Source: Acanthamoeba lenticulata (taxonomy: Eukaryota > Discosea > Longamoebia > Acanthamoebidae). Taken from it: a DNA stretch of 51,454 nucleotides. Both the position numbers and the translations under genes were made by a program. Under the pieces are notes generated by a model. That model did no database searches, was not told where the DNA came from, and worked only from the letters and a program-made list of their open reading frames with translations. Shown here piece after piece: positions 1 to 11,703 of this stretch. How positions within the stretch are numbered: position 1 is the first letter of the stretch; the number at the start of each line of letters is the position of its first letter. The stretch spans positions 1 through 51,454 of the forward strand of contig NAVB01002886.1 in assembly GCA_002179805.1 (NCBI GenBank). The letters are read 5' to 3'.

Positions 1-62
1 TTTTTTTTTTTTTTTTGCACAGAACACACAGAGCCGCGCACCACAAACAAGCACCCACACTG

Positions 63-2025
63 ATGGAAGAGGACGAGGAGAGAACCCTGGAAGAGGCCGT
101 GCGAGATTGGAACGCCATCAACGAACCAAGGCAAGAGGAGGAGGAGGAGGGGCACATCGACACACTGAACCTTCCCAACGCCGGTCGAGCTTCTTGTGGC
201 ACGCTCGGTGGAAGGTCATGGATGCCTCCACCGTCCCCCACCTCGGCTCAAGTCATGACACTGCGGGAGACCTTCGCAGAAGCCTTCCACCATCACAACA
301 ACACGCATGCCGCTGTAGTTGGGAGGGAAGAGGCGGAGGAGGAAGACAAGCTGGACGTTAAGAATAGAGAGAGCAGTACGAAGGAGGAGGAAAAGGATAA
401 GATGAGGAAGCAGTTTGTCTATGGTCTGTATGAATCGGTCCGCTGGTCCAAGGTCCGACTGACCACAACGGGTGAGGAGGTGGAGGTCTTCCTTGTCGAC
501 CGTTCTCTGGCCCACGAGAAGACCGGACGGCTTTCTTCGTCAACGTTCGACAATTACATGAAATGGCTTTTCCAGCCCATCAAGTGCACTCACCTCATCG
601 AGGGTGAAACAAAACTGCGGCCAAGCGCGAAACGTGTGGTGTGGTGTGACCCACGCGGCATCTTCAAGGCAGGCATCCCCGAGGCTGACCGGCCTTCGAC
701 GCTTGCCGAGCTCCTGCGGCTGCCGGCTGCATCACTTCCCGAAGTGCGGTTCGTCTGCGCGGACTGTCTTCAGGACCAGAAGAAGGAGAGGACCAAGAAA
801 CAAGACAAGCCCAACAAAAGGCACAGGAAGAGAGCCAGACAGAACAACTCGTCCGGATTGGCCGTCATCTCTCGTGGTGCCAGGTGCGTGCTCCACCAAC
901 GATACTCCCCCTCCCCTGTTTCACAATGAACAACACGATGTAACTCCCTCTCGTTGTTGCGCAGCGCGTGCTGGACCGATTATGTGGAGTACGCAAGCCG
1001 AGCAGAGAGAACAACAAGGAAGGGGCACTGGTTTAAATTCTCGTTGATTGCCTTGATGAAGGTACAACAGTCGTCCCTATGCTCCTTTTCTTCTGCCATT
1101 TTCCCTCAACTTCTGCACTGTGTGTTGCGCGCAGGTGTTGGACTACCCCGATGTGAGGACTGCTAAAGAGTTTTTCAACAACTGCGTCCTAGCCATCGGC
1201 CAGGGCTCGGCGCTGCCCATGAATGTGCTCTGCCTTTGGAAAACTCTCGACCCCTATGAGAAGGAGACGCTGGTCCAGCTCGTGTCGCACTTGGGCAACG
1301 CCGCGCTCTATTGGGAGGGCAACCCCGAACTCTCACGCAGGATCTTTGAACTCGGCCCCGCTCTGAGCCATCTTGCTGGCGCCAACATCAACCCGACATC
1401 TGCTGCCTACACGCGCGTCGTGAGCGAGCTCTGGATGGGGAAGGTGACCAAAGAGGGAATCGACCAGCTGACGTCGGCGATATTCAACCACTGGTATCAG
1501 CTGAGCAATCACCAGCGGGCCGACCGTTGTAACCAACTGGGCATTGCGCTCCGGGTGACTGGCCAGGTGGACCAAGCTCTCCACGCGCTCTTGCGTGCTC
1601 TTGCTGCCAGTCAATCGTGCTACCCCGGGCCCAACCGCGCTATTCAGGAGGCGTACATCCACAGCAATCTCGCGCGCACCTATCTGCCCTTCAACCACGA
1701 CCAGGCTCTCAATCACGCGTGGACGGCCATGAACATCGTGCATGACGACCGCCTGATCCCCAAGCGAGGCCTGCACTTCCAGGAGGAGATCGTCTATCAC
1801 GTGGTCACCACGTGGTTCATCGTCGTCAACAGGCACATTCGGCACTTCAGCTCCCCTCTGCCATCAGCGGACAACCAAGCTCTGCAGTCGGAGGCGCTTT
1901 ACGGGGTGCAGAAGGTTTACGGGCAGGAATCCAATCTGGTGAAGGTGTACTCCACCAAGCTCAGTTCCTTGGACGATGCGGCCTTTCGCGCTTGGCCAAG
2001 CGCCAACCTGGCCCAGTTTGAATAA
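63..2025 (+). CDS. TPR-like protein of unknown function
   Basis: I do not recognise the family. The model joins 63..883, 965..1061 and 1135..2025 and gives 602 aa. The first 90 residues are acidic and low-complexity. A compact middle domain (about residues 115-235) contains CDPRGIF and a CADC pair. A Lys/Arg-rich stretch (about 240-265) could be a nuclear localisation signal. The last 300 residues are helical with TPR-like spacing (CNQLGIALRVTGQVDQAL, then an ARTY..ALNHA helix pair). The start is uncertain: bases 1-22 are a poly-T tract ending in gcacag, which looks like a 3' splice site, so the gene may begin outside the window. The middle exon is the weakest part: another frame of 965..1036 also reads like protein and ends in a stop, so two genes cannot be excluded. 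The C-terminal exon is secure as coding sequence. Confidence 0.55.
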
Positions 2026-2042
2026 ACGTCGCGGGCAGCAGT

Positions 2043-4870
2043 TCATTTTGGCCCTCGTCGCCAGGCCTTGATCATCCGCAGCAGGAGGTGCTGTGGGTAG
2101 TCTCGAAGCACGTCGGCTGCGCCACACGAGCGATGCCACATCTTGAAAAGAACGGGCGCGATGAGCCCGCTCTTCTTGGTCGCCTTCACGCATTCATCCA
2201 TCGAGGACGCCGCGTTCTCTGCTGTTTCGGTCTCCTTGGGCGGCCACTTGATGGCGGCATAGGCCGCGTCGACGTGCATGACGAATCGCTCCCATTCTTG
2301 TCGCACGTCGGCGTAGAGACCCTTCCACTGCGGGAAGCGCTGCAGGAAGGACGTGTGCTCGTTGGTGCGCACCACATCGAGCATCAGCGTGTTGGAGCGC
2401 TCCTCGTCGTCCGAGCTGGTCCATTGGCAAACGCACCCGTGAGACGCCATGTCCTCTGTCGATCTAGATTCAAGGCAAGGAGCGCGCACGTACCGCCAAC
2501 AGAGCTTGTCCAGCGCGCGGTGCGCGGGCGACTTGACCTTGACGCGGTTGAACTGGTGGTCCACGACCACGAACCCGCACGACACCATGGGGTCGAGGTC
2601 GAGCGAGAGCTGGACGACCTCGTCCACGCTGCCGAACCGGCTGCTTTCGTCCTCATCAGCGGGCAGGAGGCCTGGTCTGGCTATCTCTCGCGGCGTAGCG
2701 CAGTTGAAGATGCGCGCAAACGACTTGATGTCGGCCACCTCCTCCAGGGTGCACATGTTGCGGACCCCATGCAGCACCAGCCGTTCCTGCCACAAAGCAA
2801 ACGACGTAAGACGCTCGTCAGCTGACCCGTGTCTTACTTCTCAACGAGAGAAAGTTTCGTACGGTCTCGTCGGGCGCTGTGCCGTGGGCCAGCACGAGTG
2901 ACTGGCGATCGCTGCTCATGCAGAACATGAACACGTAGTCGGTCACCCGCGTGGACGTTCCCTCGACCATCTCCTCCGCGTCGGGCAGGCGATAGCCCTT
3001 GTTCCGCCACAAGTCCCAAAACAAGTCGGCAAAGGTGGCCGTCTCCTGCCGCACCGGGGCCGCGGACGAGGACGAGGCCAGCACAGAGGCCACTTGGTTC
3101 GGGTAGTAGCCCGTGACCCGCTCCTCCGTGAACTTCTCGTTGGAGTAGGACCACTCGAGCGTGGCCTCGAAGAACTTCCACGGGTTGTAGCCCTGCATCG
3201 TCCGGGCACAAGAGGAGGAGATCTTCATGTTCAGCCGCTGGCCTTTCTGCTTGCGCGCGTCGGGAGGAAGACGTACGGGCCGGCGGGAGTAATAATAGCG
3301 AGTGCCGTCGGCGGTGACGGCCGAAATGAACTCCTCGCGGCCGTCGGGCGTTTCCCACGAGGCGACGTACCAGCGGCCCCGATAGCAGTAGAGCGTCCCC
3401 ATGGTGCCGTCCACCTTCTCGGTCACTGTCGACAAGAAATGATGAGACCACGGCGCCAACAACAGGAGGAAGCCTAGGGGGAAGCGGGGAAGGTTCACCC
3501 TTGGCGTGCCGCCAGTCGATTCGGGCCATCGTCGGCAGAGCCTCGACCCGGTAGTGGCTGAAGAACTTGGCGTAGGGCATGGACACCACCCGCCACGCGT
3601 CGTCTTCCTCGATGCGCTCGATGATCAGCCCGTAGGCGCACTCCTGGACCACTGCCATGACCGACAGCCATCACCACTACCGCGGTGAGATGCAGTCCAT
3701 GTCCTGCTTGCAAGAACAAGCGGGCACCCTCGTACCGGGGTCGTCCTGCGGGGAGTCCAGCTTGTCGGCGCACAGATGAAACAGGCCCGGGTGCTCCTTG
3801 TGCTCCGTGACGATGATGCTGAGCTCGCGCGTCAATGCTTCGAGTCCGAACGTGCGCACGTATTCCAGCGTCTGGAGCCGTCCCTTGCCTGCAGCAATAA
3901 GAAGCACTTGATTGGGTCTTCCCGCCAGCTGCATCGCGAGGGGACCACGGTCGTACCCTGATCGCTTTTCTCCTGCGCTGCTTTCTTGTATCGGCCCTTC
4001 TTCGCTTTCTCCTGAAGCTGCAGCGGTTGCGCAAGTCGGTTGATGGTTTGGGTGAGGTCCTCGTAGATGGGCTTGTACTTGGCCTCGTAGAAGTCCCAGT
4101 CCGGGTTGGTCTCGGCCATCACCTGTCCAGCCAGCCATGAGTGAGCCGAAGAGCCGCGCTAGCGGGCAGATCTCGAGTCTGACTTACCTCTCGCCAGACG
4201 GGGTTGGCCTCTTGAAGGTCGTGTATGGTCCCCGTCTCTAGCAGCTGCACCCCAAACTGGAGGTAGCGGATGCCGTGCACGAGGTTCTTCTTGGCCTTGT
4301 AGAGGTTGCCCTCACGCCAACACCGCTTGGCCTTCTGCATGTTGTGCTTGGCATCGAGCAGCGCCGACTTTTTCACGTTGAGTTTGCGCAGTTGCCACTC
4401 GAGCTGGACCTCCTCCTTGAGCACAAACTCGCGGGGCATGAACAGCACCAGCAAACACCTGCCAACGATCGGTCACCATGCGTGCGACCCGGTACGGAGG
4501 AGACAGCACATGAAACGCACCAAACGAGGCACTCACGGAGTAGAAGAGTGAAATAAACTCGGTGGTAGAGGTTCACGTTGAGCTCACCTTCTTCGATGAG
4601 CTTGGGGCCTGCACGGAGCAAATTCGGGTGTTGGTACCTTGGCATTGTTAACTCGAGGGGGGGGTCTTGCGTGCCCTCAAAGTATGGCCCTTCGACGATG
4701 GCGATGAGGTCGTAGTCGGCGTCGGGCTGGTTGCATTGGTGCACACGCGAGCCGAACACATACACGTTGCGCACCGCATCTTTGTGCACCTGCTCCACGC
4801 TCGTGCTCGCATTCAACAGGTCCACTACACGGGCAAGCAGTGCGCCCTTCCTCTCCTCGTTCGGCTCCAT
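2043..4870 (-). CDS. Nucleotidyltransferase fused to a T4 Rnl1-like RNA ligase domain
   Basis: Exons read downward: 4870..4521, 4458..4188, 4122..3957, 3888..3736, 3651..3499, 3425..2863, 2786..2494, 2415..2043; 773 aa. Residues 1-115 are a minimal nucleotidyltransferase with the GS motif (G40, S41) and acidic triad region D50-A-D52-Y-D54. A helical segment follows (about 117-260). From about 285 the protein matches T4 RNA ligase 1: VVQECAYGLIIE, then motif I EKVDG with nucleotide-accepting K368, and motif V RVKVKSP near 633. Covalent nucleotidyltransferases of this fold activate a lysine with ATP and seal RNA ends. Here the position of the motif III glutamate appears to be Met531 (FMFC) and motif IV reads CGFVVVD with Cys622 where EGxV is usual, so full ligase activity is doubtful. 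It is divergent to the enoyl-CoA hydratase gene, with 112 bp between start codons. Confidence 0.8.
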
Positions 4871-4982
4871 GTTTGCTATCGTGAAAGAAAAATTGTTGTT
4901 TATTCATTCATGGAAATATGAGAAAAATACCAGATGTAAAACATCCTGAAAAGGCGGTAATAATAATAAACAAAAGTAGCAC

Positions 4983-6064
4983 ATGCAAGCCTACCAAGAG
5001 CTCAAAGTTGAGGTGGCCAACCACCGAGGTGTGATCACACTGCAACGCCCCGTGCGGGGCAACTCCATCACTCTCACCATGGCAGCTGAGATCTTGCACG
5101 CCCTCACTTCGTACCCCCCCCCCTCTCTGCAGCGCGCCCGTGTTGGAGCCGTGCAGCTGAAGCGTCGTGTGCAGGCTGGAAGCGGACAAGGAGGTGAGGG
5201 TGATCGTTGTCACTGGAAGCGGGCGCTATTTCTGCACAGGCATGGACTTGGGCGGGAGCAACCAGGCCGACATGTCACGGCAGCTGGAGAAGGGCTCGGG
5301 CCCAGCGGGGGCCATTGAGCTCTACGAGCGCTTCCGCAACTGCAAGAAGCCCATCATAGCACGGATTAACGGACCCGCTCTGGGCGGCGGCTGGTGCGTC
5401 CTCTTTGCATGCTCATGCCCCTTTTTCATTTCTCTTCACCAGCACCACGCTCCTCCTGTCCTGGGAGCAGGGGACTCGTGTTCACCGCAGACGTGCGCGT
5501 GGCGACGAAGGACGCTTGGTTTTGGTTTGCCGAAGTCAAGCGTGGCCTGGTCCCTGCAATCATCTCGGCCTACATCGTACCACAGATTGGTTCGTTGCGC
5601 GCGACGAACGCATCAACGCATGACCAGACCATGAAAAACTCATGTTTCGTCGGGCAGGCGCCTTCCGAGCAAAGGAGTTCATGCTGACCGGCAAGAAGAT
5701 CACTGCACACAAGGCCTACGAACTAGGCTTCATATCTGCCGTCGTAGAGAACGAGCAGGAGCTCGACGCCAAAGTGAATGAGTATGTCGAGGAGCTCCTC
5801 TCAAGTGCACCCAAAGCCATGACGGAGATTAAGCAGCTGGTCAACTACGTGTCGTCCCATTCACACCAAGACAACCTTGGCGAGGTACGTGTTCAAGGGA
5901 CAAGTTTCCCTTCTTGTGCTGATACTCTCCCTCCTCAAAAGGTGGCTGAAGCGTTCAGCCGGATGGTGCAATCGCCCGAGGCCGTCTATGGCATGTCTTG
6001 CTTTGCCCAAAAGCAAAAGCCCGACTGGGGGACCTTCCACCACCACCACGAGGCCAAGCTGTAG
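4983..6064 (+). CDS. Enoyl-CoA hydratase/isomerase, probably peroxisomal
   Basis: Exons 4983..5110, 5175..5393, 5471..5589, 5658..5884, 5942..6064; 271 aa, the usual length for a crotonase-fold enzyme. The order of elements is typical: N-terminal LKVEV..GVITLQRP, then VIVVTGSGRYFCTGMDL, then KPIIARINGPALGGGW, where the ALGGG loop supplies one oxyanion-hole amide, then FTADVRVATKDAWFWFAEVK and KEFMLTGKKI. The last three residues are AKL, a functional variant of the type 1 peroxisomal targeting signal, so a role in peroxisomal fatty acid beta-oxidation is likely (hydration of trans-2-enoyl-CoA or shift of a delta-3 double bond). The sequence alone does not separate hydratase from isomerase. The start is the first ATG in frame, close behind the divergent ligase gene. 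Confidence 0.9.
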
Positions 6065-6188
6065 TGCTTCGCGAAGCACCAGACATTTATTTACGTGTAA
6101 CGAAGCTTTATTTTAAATCATATCATTATTTCTAAATCATTCTGTCAAAGGTTGGGTGAGAAGGGGGGGAGGCCAGCGAAGATGTAAG

Positions 6189-8011
6189 CTACTGCTGCTG
6201 GGTGACGTCGGAGGCAGGATCAACCGGCGGGGCGGCAGGAAGCTGCATGGCCGACGCGTCGACCTGCTCGGCGGAGCCGCCTTCTTCCTTCTTGCCGTTG
6301 CTGAAATCGGTCGCATCAAACTTGGCGTTGGGGTTGCCCACCAAGTCGAAGGTCCGCTTCAGGCGCTCACGCACAACGTTCTTGCTGCTCTCGAGGATCT
6401 TCTCGAGCAGGAAAAGCTCCTCCGCGGAACTCTCGTCGGTGCCGCCCTCCTTGAGCTTCTGCATCTCGCGCAGGAGCAAGTTGATCTCCTCACGCATGCG
6501 GTTGATCTCTTCATCGTGCTGCCGCAGGATGTTGTCGCGCTCCTCGATGCCCAAGCGCATCTCCTCCCTCTCGCGCTGCAGCTGATGAATAATGGCGGCC
6601 CTCTCCTGCAGCAGCCTGTCCCTCCGTTCTGTGTAGTGGCCGCGTGCGTCGGTCAACTTTCTAAACATTAGGGCAATCACAGTGCAGGTTTTGTGTGCAG
6701 TACCCCAGGTGCCGTAAAGCCAGGACATAGCCGACTGGAAGGAGCCGTTCTCGTCCGCGTTTCCGTTGTTGGTCGCGGCGACAGACACATCCGTACGGAC
6801 GTCGGCATGGCCCGGGCCTCCCGCCATGACCGCCTCATTGGCCGCCTCCTCCATCATCATCTCCGTTCCGCTGCGCTTGGTACCGCGTGCTCCGCTGGCA
6901 TCACCAGAAACAGCACCAGCAGGCGGGGTCAGCACGCCGGGCGGGAGCGGAAGACCCGGGGGTGACGGCGGCCCTGCGACGGCGCCCGCGGCAGACGGCT
7001 GAGCGGGAGCACCCAACGGAGCTGGCATGTTGGGGAAGTGGAAAGGGGGCCCGCCCACAAAGACGTTCGGGTCACCGGGGTAGGCCGGGTAAGGGATCAC
7101 GCGCTCGCGCAAACGCGACTTGCGGCTCATGGAGTGCTTGGAGGGCGTAAGCTTGATGTAGCATCCGCCCCACTGCGTGCCGGTCCTGTTCATCGTTTCG
7201 CCCAGCTCGAAGTTGAGGTCGATCTTGATGGTCGGGTCAGGTCCGGCCGCTAGAACCACACAAAAAAGCGAGCCAAGATGAGTGGAAAAATCAAACAACA
7301 ATTCAAAGGTTTAAAAAAGAAAAAAAAAAAAGATTGGATGTACCCTTGTCCTTGGCGATGCCTGACATCATTTCCATGCACTTGTTCGTAGTCGGCTTCT
7401 TTACGATCAGCTCATACAAGGGGTGATCCGTCACGAGGTAGAAATCTTTTCTCATAGATGGATCCTGTATAACCCCCCCCCCAAAAAGTGCCGATGCACT
7501 CAAGTGATTACCATCCTTTCTCTCCTCTTTCTCCTCTACCCTTTCCCTCCCTTCTCTTGGCCATGACGGCAAGAGAAGAAAGTCTCCACAATGAAAATAA
7601 ATAAGAAAACAATCAAGTACAACTAGTTGTGCGCACCTCTTGGATCATCTTGAGCATTCGCATTACCTGACTCTGCGTGATGCGGAGCCCATGCGCCGGG
7701 AGGCCAGCTCGAATGCTGTCCATCTTGCGCTTTTTTGGGGTTTGGCTTGACTCCAGTTCCTCTTCGGAGCCCTCTTGCTCCTGTGTAGCAGGTTCACCAA
7801 GAAGATGGTCATGGTGGTGGTGGTGATGATGTAAGTCCTCAGGCAGATCAGGCAACCCCTGTGGAATCCCTCCCCATCCATCACTGTCAGTTTCCTACGC
7901 AATTTTCACAAGAAGGGGGTGAAAGTAAACCTGTGCGTTGAGAGGAAGGGGTAGCACAGGCAAAGGAGCCGGCATAGCGGGCAAATTAGATTCAGCGTCC
8001 ATTGCGTCCAT
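6189..8011 (-). CDS. Nuclear coiled-coil protein of unknown function
   Basis: Family not recognised. Best exons: 8011..7958, 7894..7637, 7464..7344, 7249..6189. A further 66-bp intron (6726..6661) is possible because its removal keeps the frame and its end resembles other acceptors, so the protein is about 475-497 aa. Exon 2 contains a natural run of six histidines followed by DH, and the basic segment PKKRKMD, close to the classical monopartite nuclear localisation signal. A folded-looking middle part includes DFYLVTDHPLYELIV and IKIDLNFELGETMN. A Pro/Gly/Ala-rich linker follows. The C-terminal half holds a long, strongly charged coiled coil (RRDRLLQERAAIIHQLQ onward, about 120 residues). 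Convergent to the enoyl-CoA hydratase gene (124 bp between stops), divergent to the glycosyltransferase gene at 8173. Confidence 0.7.
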
Positions 8012-8172
8012 CGACAACCTTGCGCTTTTTGGCGGTTTACCTATTTCCTCCTTTTTTCTTCCCCTTTCTTTAACGGCTCATTAATAAATATTGCAACTAA
8101 AAAAAATAAATAAAATAAACGGACAAGACAGTCTTTCCCGCGGATGCTGTCGTTGGTGGTGTGGCTTATGCG

Positions 8173-9814
8173 ATGCGTTCCACCGTCCGACGTCGCTTCA
8201 CGCTCTTCCTTTACGGCTTGGCTCTGACGTCGTTCGGTATTGCTCTCAATCTTCTCTCCGATCCGGATTAGTCCAGACTCGATAAGACCATCTTTTTTAT
8301 GTTCAATTTGTTCGCAGTGACCATAAACCTGATGTTGGGGTACTACGTATATGTCGAGATGCGTGCGTTCAACATCATCATCACCGGTGCCGACCGCAGC
8401 GCCAAGCTGCCTGTGTTTGAGCGTTCCCTCTTCCAGACCGCATCGGAAAGCGATGTGGAAGCGCACATGCAGCGACGTGTGTTCTCGGACCTCGTCAACA
8501 AGATAGATGACCTGGGCCAGACCATCCGCCTTCTCATGCTGCAGCATTCTGAAACTCACGTGACGCCAGGTGCGTGCACTCGGCGGGTTCTCATCGCCGG
8601 CCATGAGCCTGGGGTATGCTGAACCCACCTCTGCACGCGTGGCGGGGTTGCGTGAACACAGACACGATAGCGCTGGTGACGCCGATCACGTCGCTCGGCA
8701 ACAGCGAACGACCAGCGGAAGCGCTGCCGCTGTTCACCGTGTCCCTGCCCAGCCTGTGCACCACCGCGAGCGCGGGCTACCACTACACCTACTTCCTCTG
8801 CTACACCCAGGGCGATCCAGTGTTTGGTGACGCCACCTCCGTGCAGCGTCACTTTGACCAGGTCTGTCTGCCCGAGCGCATCCTCTTGTCGTTGCACTTC
8901 TTCCTCCTCATCTATTGGCCATGAATTACAACAGATCAGACAACACCGAACTGAGTGCGAGCCGTGGCGAGACGGCAAGTTCGTGCTTGACTTTAAGCTC
9001 GTCGAGGCCGGGCCGCGGGTGACCGGCAAGCGCGGGCTGAGCATCCTCTTCAACCTGCCCACGCTGCACGCCTACGCCGCGGGCTACGAGTACTTCTACC
9101 TCATCAACGACGACCTCCGCTTCGTGTCGCCGCAATGGACCGACGTCTTCACCGGCGCGCTGCGCCAGTCGCTCGTCATGCCCAACTTTGGCATCACGGG
9201 CGGCCTGGACACGTCGTCACCGCAGCCCTTTGCCGAGTTCCCCTTCTTCCACAGGCTGCACGTCGACATGCTGGGGGACGAGGCCCCGGCTCACCCCTAC
9301 CTGTTCCACAACTGGTGGGAGGACAACTGGATGACGGATGTCTACGTGCCCTGGAATGCGTCCTTCTACCGCCGCGATGTCCTCGTGATGAACTATGCCG
9401 GCCTGGACGAGAAAGATGAAGGGAGCAAACAAGAGGCGAAAGCCCGGCAGAGGGCGGAGGAGCGCGCCTCTGCTGCGGACCAGGGTCTTGTCATCAAGAC
9501 TGAGCCCCGACGCTATGAGGCCGTGCATGACCTGCCGCCGCCCTTTTACGTCCGTGAAGTCGAACGAGCGCGCGCCAAAGTTCACCAATGGCTTGTTGTT
9601 CGTCTCTCCTCTTTCCGTGCCTCCTCTTGTGCTGCTGTTGGAGAAAGTCTCACCACTCCTGTTTGCTCAGACGAACCTGCCAAGAGGATCATCGCGCTGG
9701 TTGACCGTGGAGTTGGAGTACTGTCGCAACGTCAATGAGACCCTCGCCCTGCATTCCAATCCTGATGTCAATCCTTGCACACAAGATGGGCAAAAGAAGC
9801 CTGAGTGGCGATGA
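8173..9814 (+). CDS. Type II membrane protein, putative glycosyltransferase
   Basis: Exons 8173..8236, 8318..8569, 8662..8861, 8935..9579, 9671..9814; 434 aa. Splicing the first intron creates a clean signal anchor: three Arg residues, then about 24 hydrophobic residues (TLFLYGLALTSFVTINLML), giving a short cytosolic tail and a lumenal catalytic part, the usual Golgi glycosyltransferase topology. The lumenal part has LPLFTVSLPSL, YTYFLCYTQGDPVF, and YFYLINDDLRFVSPQW. The NDD sequence at the end of a predicted strand looks like a metal-binding DxD-type site of a GT-A fold, followed by FGITGGLD and a Trp-rich FHNWWEDNWM segment. The last exon carries several Cys and an N-glycosylation sequon. 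The enzyme class is inferred from topology and these motifs; sugar and acceptor cannot be told. Confidence 0.65.
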
Positions 9815-9940
9815 TGATCATCACCTTCGTCTTAGTCTCTTTCTCTCGCGGCTCATTGGGCGGCCGGACCTTTTTCTTTGGCGTTTTCGGGCTTCACGCT
9901 CTCGCTGTTTATTGCGTGCTCTCTAGCAAGCTTTCGAGAG

Positions 9941-11632
9941 ATGGCGTCGTGGCTGCTGTTTTGCGTTTCGTTGGGGCTGATGCTTGCTGTTGGCTTCAGC
10001 GCACCCGCGACGCCCGAGCAAATTCGTCTGGCTGTGACCGGTACTCAAATTGTGACAAATCACACAAGATGAATCCAATCGTCTCTGATTTCTTGGCCCA
10101 AACTGAAATTTTGTTTGTATTGGCTTGGGCAGGGACGAAGGGCGAGATGGTGGTTGGTTGGGCCACCTTCAACGATGCTGGTTCAAAGGTCCAGTATACC
10201 TGTGCTGGTTGCGGGCAGTTCGAAGTCAAGGGCACGTCGAGCCGGTATTACATGCCCTGGATCCCCATCTACACCTCGCCTCTCATCCACTGTACGTGCT
10301 TCTTGCGTCCCGGTTCACCTTCACCGCAACCAAGCTGATTCCGTTCATGATGCGCGTCGGCTAGTCGCCACTCTTCGAGGGCTCAAGCTGGGCACCACGT
10401 ACACGTACCGCGTGGGCGATGAGCAAAGCGGCTGGAGCAACTACTACCAGTTCACCACTGAGCCCGCCGAGGCGCCCACGCCCGACAAGCCCATCCGCAT
10501 CATGTCGATCGGCGACGAGGGCCACACGCCCGACTCGAAGGAGGTGCTGGCCGCCATGATGACCGCCCACCAGAAGCAGGAATTCGACCTCCTGCTTCAC
10601 GCGGGCGACATCAGCTACGCCAACGGGCGGCAGGAGATTTGGGACCTGTGGGGCGAGCTCACGCAGCCCCTGTCCACCAGCCTGCCGTGGATGGTGGCCG
10701 TGGGCAACCACGAGCTCATCGACCTCCTTCTTCCCTTCCTCTACCGCTTCTCCATGCCTGGTACATATTTTTGTGACTTTACACTGATTTATTCATTTAT
10801 TATTAATTTATAAATTAATAATTTATAAATTTGCAGCCAAGCAGAGCGGAGGCACTTGGGGCAACCTGTACTACAGCTGGGACTACGGCAACATCCACTT
10901 CATCGCGCTCGACTCCGAGTCGTTCGAGTACTTCGAGATGTCGCCGCAGCACATGTGGCTCAAGCAGGACCTCCAGAACGTCAACCGCACCAAGACGCCC
11001 TGGGTGGTCGCCTTCTGGCACTCGCCCTGGTATTGCTCCAACACCGGTATGTATTTGCTGCCCCTCTCTTGCTTTTGACCTTGTGGCGAAGCACTGAGGC
11101 GGCTCACACGGTCGGGGCACCCAACAGTGCACCAGTGGGACGGGTGGTTGATGAAGGAGAGCTTCGAGGACCTCTTCTACCAGCACAAGGTCGACCTCGT
11201 GCTTCAAGGTAACGTCAACCCACCGACACTTTTCTTTCCTTGAAGTCAAACTCGCCTCACACCTCTCCCTCAACGCGCAGGCCACGTCCACGCCTACGAG
11301 CGGACGCACCCGGTCTACAAGGGCAACGTGACCGCGGACGCACCGGTCTACATCACCAACGGCGTGGCGGGCAACGGTGAGGGTCTCTACAGGCACTGGC
11401 AGCAGCCCCCGCCAGCCTGGTCGGCCAAGACGTGCGCTGCCCTTCACCTCCTCTCCATCTCTTTACCATTATCACCACGGCTTAAGTTGATGGTGGTTGC
11501 AGGGTGTCCGAGTACGGCTTTGGCTACTTCGAGGTCCACAACGCGACGCACCTCCACTGGACCATGCGACGGTCGAACGACAGCGCCGTCATCGACGACT
11601 CCTGGCTTGTGCGCCCGGCCATTCGTCGCTGA
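9941..11632 (+). CDS. Purple acid phosphatase, secreted
   Basis: Exons 9941..10040, 10133..10291, 10365..10760, 10837..11046, 11128..11208, 11281..11431, 11503..11632; 408 aa. A 20-residue signal peptide is followed by an N-terminal fibronectin-like domain ending in LRGLKLGTTYTYRVG. The metallophosphatase motifs are all present in order: GDEG (D137), GDISY (D168, Y171), GNHE (N201, H202), AFWH (H280) and GHVH (H317, H319). In this family they bind a dinuclear Fe-metal centre that hydrolyses phosphate monoesters at acid pH, usually outside the cell or in lysosomes. The C-terminal SEYGFGYFEVHNATHLHW is also typical. Intron 3 is very AT-rich and contains a 20-bp perfect palindrome (10801..10820). 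It follows the glycosyltransferase gene in the same direction after 126 bp. Confidence 0.93.
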
Positions 11633-11703
11633 GCCCTACGATATCTCTATGTGCGCCTTTTTGTTCGCTCGGAAACAAAACGCTTTTTGTCGTCTCGTCT
11701 CGT

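Noticed and set aside
2834..3658. 274-codon minus-strand frame with Arg/Gly-rich protein
   Set aside because: It is a shifted frame over the RNA ligase exons; the other frame carries the motif I lysine and phase-consistent splicing.
7801..7840. His-rich run that might indicate a cloning tag
   Set aside because: It sits within a normal exon next to an NLS and family-like sequence, with mixed CAT/CAC codons and flanking introns; not a vector remnant.
10797..10836. 20-bp AT palindrome as a possible regulatory site
   Set aside because: It falls inside an AT-rich intron of the purple acid phosphatase gene, where such simple-sequence palindromes arise easily; I list it only as part of that gene.
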